64,000 bases of DNA from Tetrahymena elliotti 4EA (lineage: Eukaryota > Ciliophora > Oligohymenophorea > Hymenostomatida > Tetrahymenidae), in NCBI GenBank assembly GCA_000231825.2, contig JH720295.1, positions 1,350,911 to 1,414,910 of the forward strand. The letters are read 5' to 3'. The notes beneath the pieces are model-generated. The model searched no databases and was not told the origin of the DNA. It was given only the letters and a program-made list of their open reading frames with translations. Of this stretch, positions 62,350 to 64,000 are shown in pieces. Position 1 is the first letter of the stretch, and the number at the start of each line of letters is the position of its first letter. Both the position numbers and the translations under genes were made by a program.

Positions 62350-62933
62350 ACTTTTACTAATTAAAAATGTATTTCAAAGCTTAAAAACTCAGTAAAAAAT
62401 AAATAAATTAATTAATTAATTAAAACAATATAAAAAGAATTAAGTATGAGCATGAAAGACTTCTCTATTTAATCTAAACATGTGAAATATTAATTTACTC
62501 TTAATAAATAAATTAAAATTCATTTTAATAATAATAACAAATATCCATATATAAAAATAAGAACATTTGAAACTAAATCCCCACAATAAATAACTATAAT
62601 TAATAAATAAATAAACAACTACCTACCAACTTAATAACATAACATTAGTAATTTTAAATATTAAAATAAATTAATATAATAATATGAACTAAATTAAATT
62701 AATTCAAAAATCTTAATATAATATATAAATTTTGATATTGTAATCATTTTAATTTGTCTGTATTTGCTTAATCTCTTTTTATTATAAGTTTGAGAAAGTA
62801 TTTATTTATATGATCTATTTATTTAATTCATATTGTAGATATTTTAATTAACAGATAGACGTAAATTAATATTCCTTTATTTATTTAAAATCAATTATTT
62901 TATATTATTATTTATAAACAAAACTTTCCCTTC
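62350..62933. other. Intergenic AT-rich region
   Basis: 580 bases of very A/T-rich spacer; no gene seen. Confidence 0.6.
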
Positions 62934-63760
62934 ATGAAATAATCATCAAACTTAGCTCAAAACTACAAGACAGATTTTCAAATTTTAAAAGAACATCATA
63001 AGTGATTTAAATTTATGCTTTCTATTCAACAAATATTTTATTTTATTAACAAATTATTTTAGATTCCTCAGAGATGAAGAGAAAGATAGTCAAATATAAT
63101 ATAATAATCCTAGTCAAGAGCAATATGGTGAAATTTTAGCAAAAAAATACTATGAAAAGCTTTACAAAGAATATGCTATTATAGACTTATCTAGATACGA
63201 AACAGGATAGTAATTAATAGAATTTTACATAGAATTGTTATTTATAATTTTATTTATTCTTTAAAAGGATTGGAATGAGATGGTAAACAAAAGAAGAAGT
63301 TGTTATTGGAAAAGGTATTATAATATGCTCAAATAAGAAATGTGGAAATACTTAGAATTTGGATAGCTATGAAGTTAATTTTGCTTACATTGAAGATAAT
63401 GAAAAAAAGAATGCTTTAGTAAAAGTGCGAGTTTGCTAGGAGTGCATGATAAAACTAAATTATAAAGTAAATGTTTATTCTAATTTATCAATTCACTAAA
63501 TCTTTATCTATTTTTTACCAAAGAAATAGCATTAAAAAGTAGAAGATAAAAATTTTGAGCTAGAAAGACAGTAATAAAAAAGTAATTTAAATGAAGAATA
63601 AACTAGTGATTCAGAAGAAATTCATGACTTAGAACAAAAAACGTAGAATGATAAAAAACAAAAGAAACTTGAAAAAGACCAGTCTAATATTCAAAAAAAA
63701 ATTAAAAAAGATAAAAAAAAGAAGAAACACCACAAACACTCTAAAAAAAGCATTGAATGA
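62934..63760 (+). CDS. FRA10AC1-like nuclear protein, 216 aa, 4 exons
   Basis: Exons are 62934-63001, 63063-63209, 63268-63466 and 63524-63760; phases fit (217 codons with TGA). The family core is unmistakable: EILAKKYYEKLYKEYAIIDL, then IGMRWQTKEEVVIGKG, IICSNKKCGN, SYEVNFAYIEDNEKKNALVK and VRVCQECMIKLNYK. Two CxxC/CxxxC pairs likely bind zinc. The C-terminal third is Lys/Gln/Glu-rich and ends in a Lys/His cluster (KKKKKHHKHSKK), a probable nuclear localisation signal. FRA10AC1 associates with spliceosomes in animals; a splicing role here is inferred from homology. Confidence 0.92.
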
Positions 63761-63992
63761 ATTTTTATATTTATAATCTATTTATTATTATTTGTTTGTT
63801 TCTCTTAAACAAATTTTAAAACAGTTTATTTAATTCAATTCATTTTTTAAAATAAAGTTCTCAAATATTTTACAACAATGCTTTTTTATTCACCAAAAAG
63901 CATCTATTCTTTAAAAAACTACTAGCTGACTTATTTATGTAAAGAATAATTTCGCTAAACTATATTCTTTCATCAAAAATAATTAAAAATAA
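63761..63992. other. Short intergenic region
   Basis: About 230 bases of A/T-rich spacer; no gene seen. Confidence 0.5.
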
Positions 63993-64000
63993 ATGGAGGA
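63993..64000 (+). CDS. Possible start of a further plus-strand gene (cut by window end)
   Basis: The window ends in an A-rich leader followed by ATG GAG GA, the same context (AAAT-ATG) seen at other starts here. Only two and a half codons are visible, so this is a guess. Confidence 0.2.

Noticed and set aside
1..64000. Telomere repeats (C4A2), chromosome-breakage sequence, CRISPR arrays, bacterial operons or ribosome-binding sites
   Set aside because: None was seen on reading both strands. The genetic code, introns and Pol III tRNA gene place the window in a ciliate nuclear genome.

Overview
The window looks like macronuclear-type DNA of an oligohymenophorean ciliate, most likely Tetrahymena or a close relative. 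It is extremely AT-rich. Every recognisable protein reads only if TAA and TAG encode glutamine and TGA is the sole stop. Genes are separated by long AT-rich spacers and interrupted by GT-AG introns of about 50-770 nt. No telomere repeat and no Tetrahymena chromosome-breakage motif was seen, so this appears to be an internal chromosome segment. Gene models below were assembled by hand with the ciliate code; where I give exon boundaries their phases were checked, and unresolved junctions are stated.

Left part (1-14.5 kb): the 5' end of a minus-strand gene leaving the window; a kelch-repeat protein (8 exons); an intronless long-chain acyl-CoA synthetase; then an accessory-looking stretch. That stretch holds two diverged copies of a small four-helix membrane protein gene lying in a duplicated ~1.2-1.3 kb block, a frame-broken cytochrome P450 between them, a short acidic ORF, a 59-bp tandem repeat and an intact ORF for the C-terminal part of a pogo/Tigger-type transposase that has lost catalytic aspartates.

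Middle (14.5-43.3 kb): a 1,782-aa UBR-box/RING E3 ubiquitin ligase on the minus strand with an unexpected N-terminal membrane anchor; an unidentified 394-aa protein; a Numb-associated (AAK1/GAK-type) kinase with an Asn/Gln-rich tail carrying AP2, EH-domain and clathrin-binding motifs; a giant VPS13 lipid-transfer protein (~3,500 aa, about 15 exons); and an SLC35F6-like transporter on the minus strand.

Right part (43.3-64 kb): a tRNA-Asp(GUC) gene; a small secreted cysteine-containing protein; a cystinosin-like lysosomal transporter lacking the proline of both PQ motifs; an intronless leucine-rich-repeat-like protein; an AGC-family kinase embedded in very long Gln/Asn-rich flanks; a multi-exon LRR-like gene partly resolved; a FRA10AC1-like nuclear protein with a CxxC zinc signature; and perhaps the first codons of a further gene at the right edge.

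The genes do not form an operon (eukaryotic context). Several (VPS13, NAK kinase, cystinosin, SLC35F6-like carrier) belong to endosome/lysosome and membrane-contact biology, but I infer no functional cluster from that. The most interesting items are the membrane-anchored N-recognin, the PQ-less cystinosin, the catalytically dead transposase ORF, the prion-like kinases, and a locally GC-rich block with inverted repeats near 22.65-22.97 kb.
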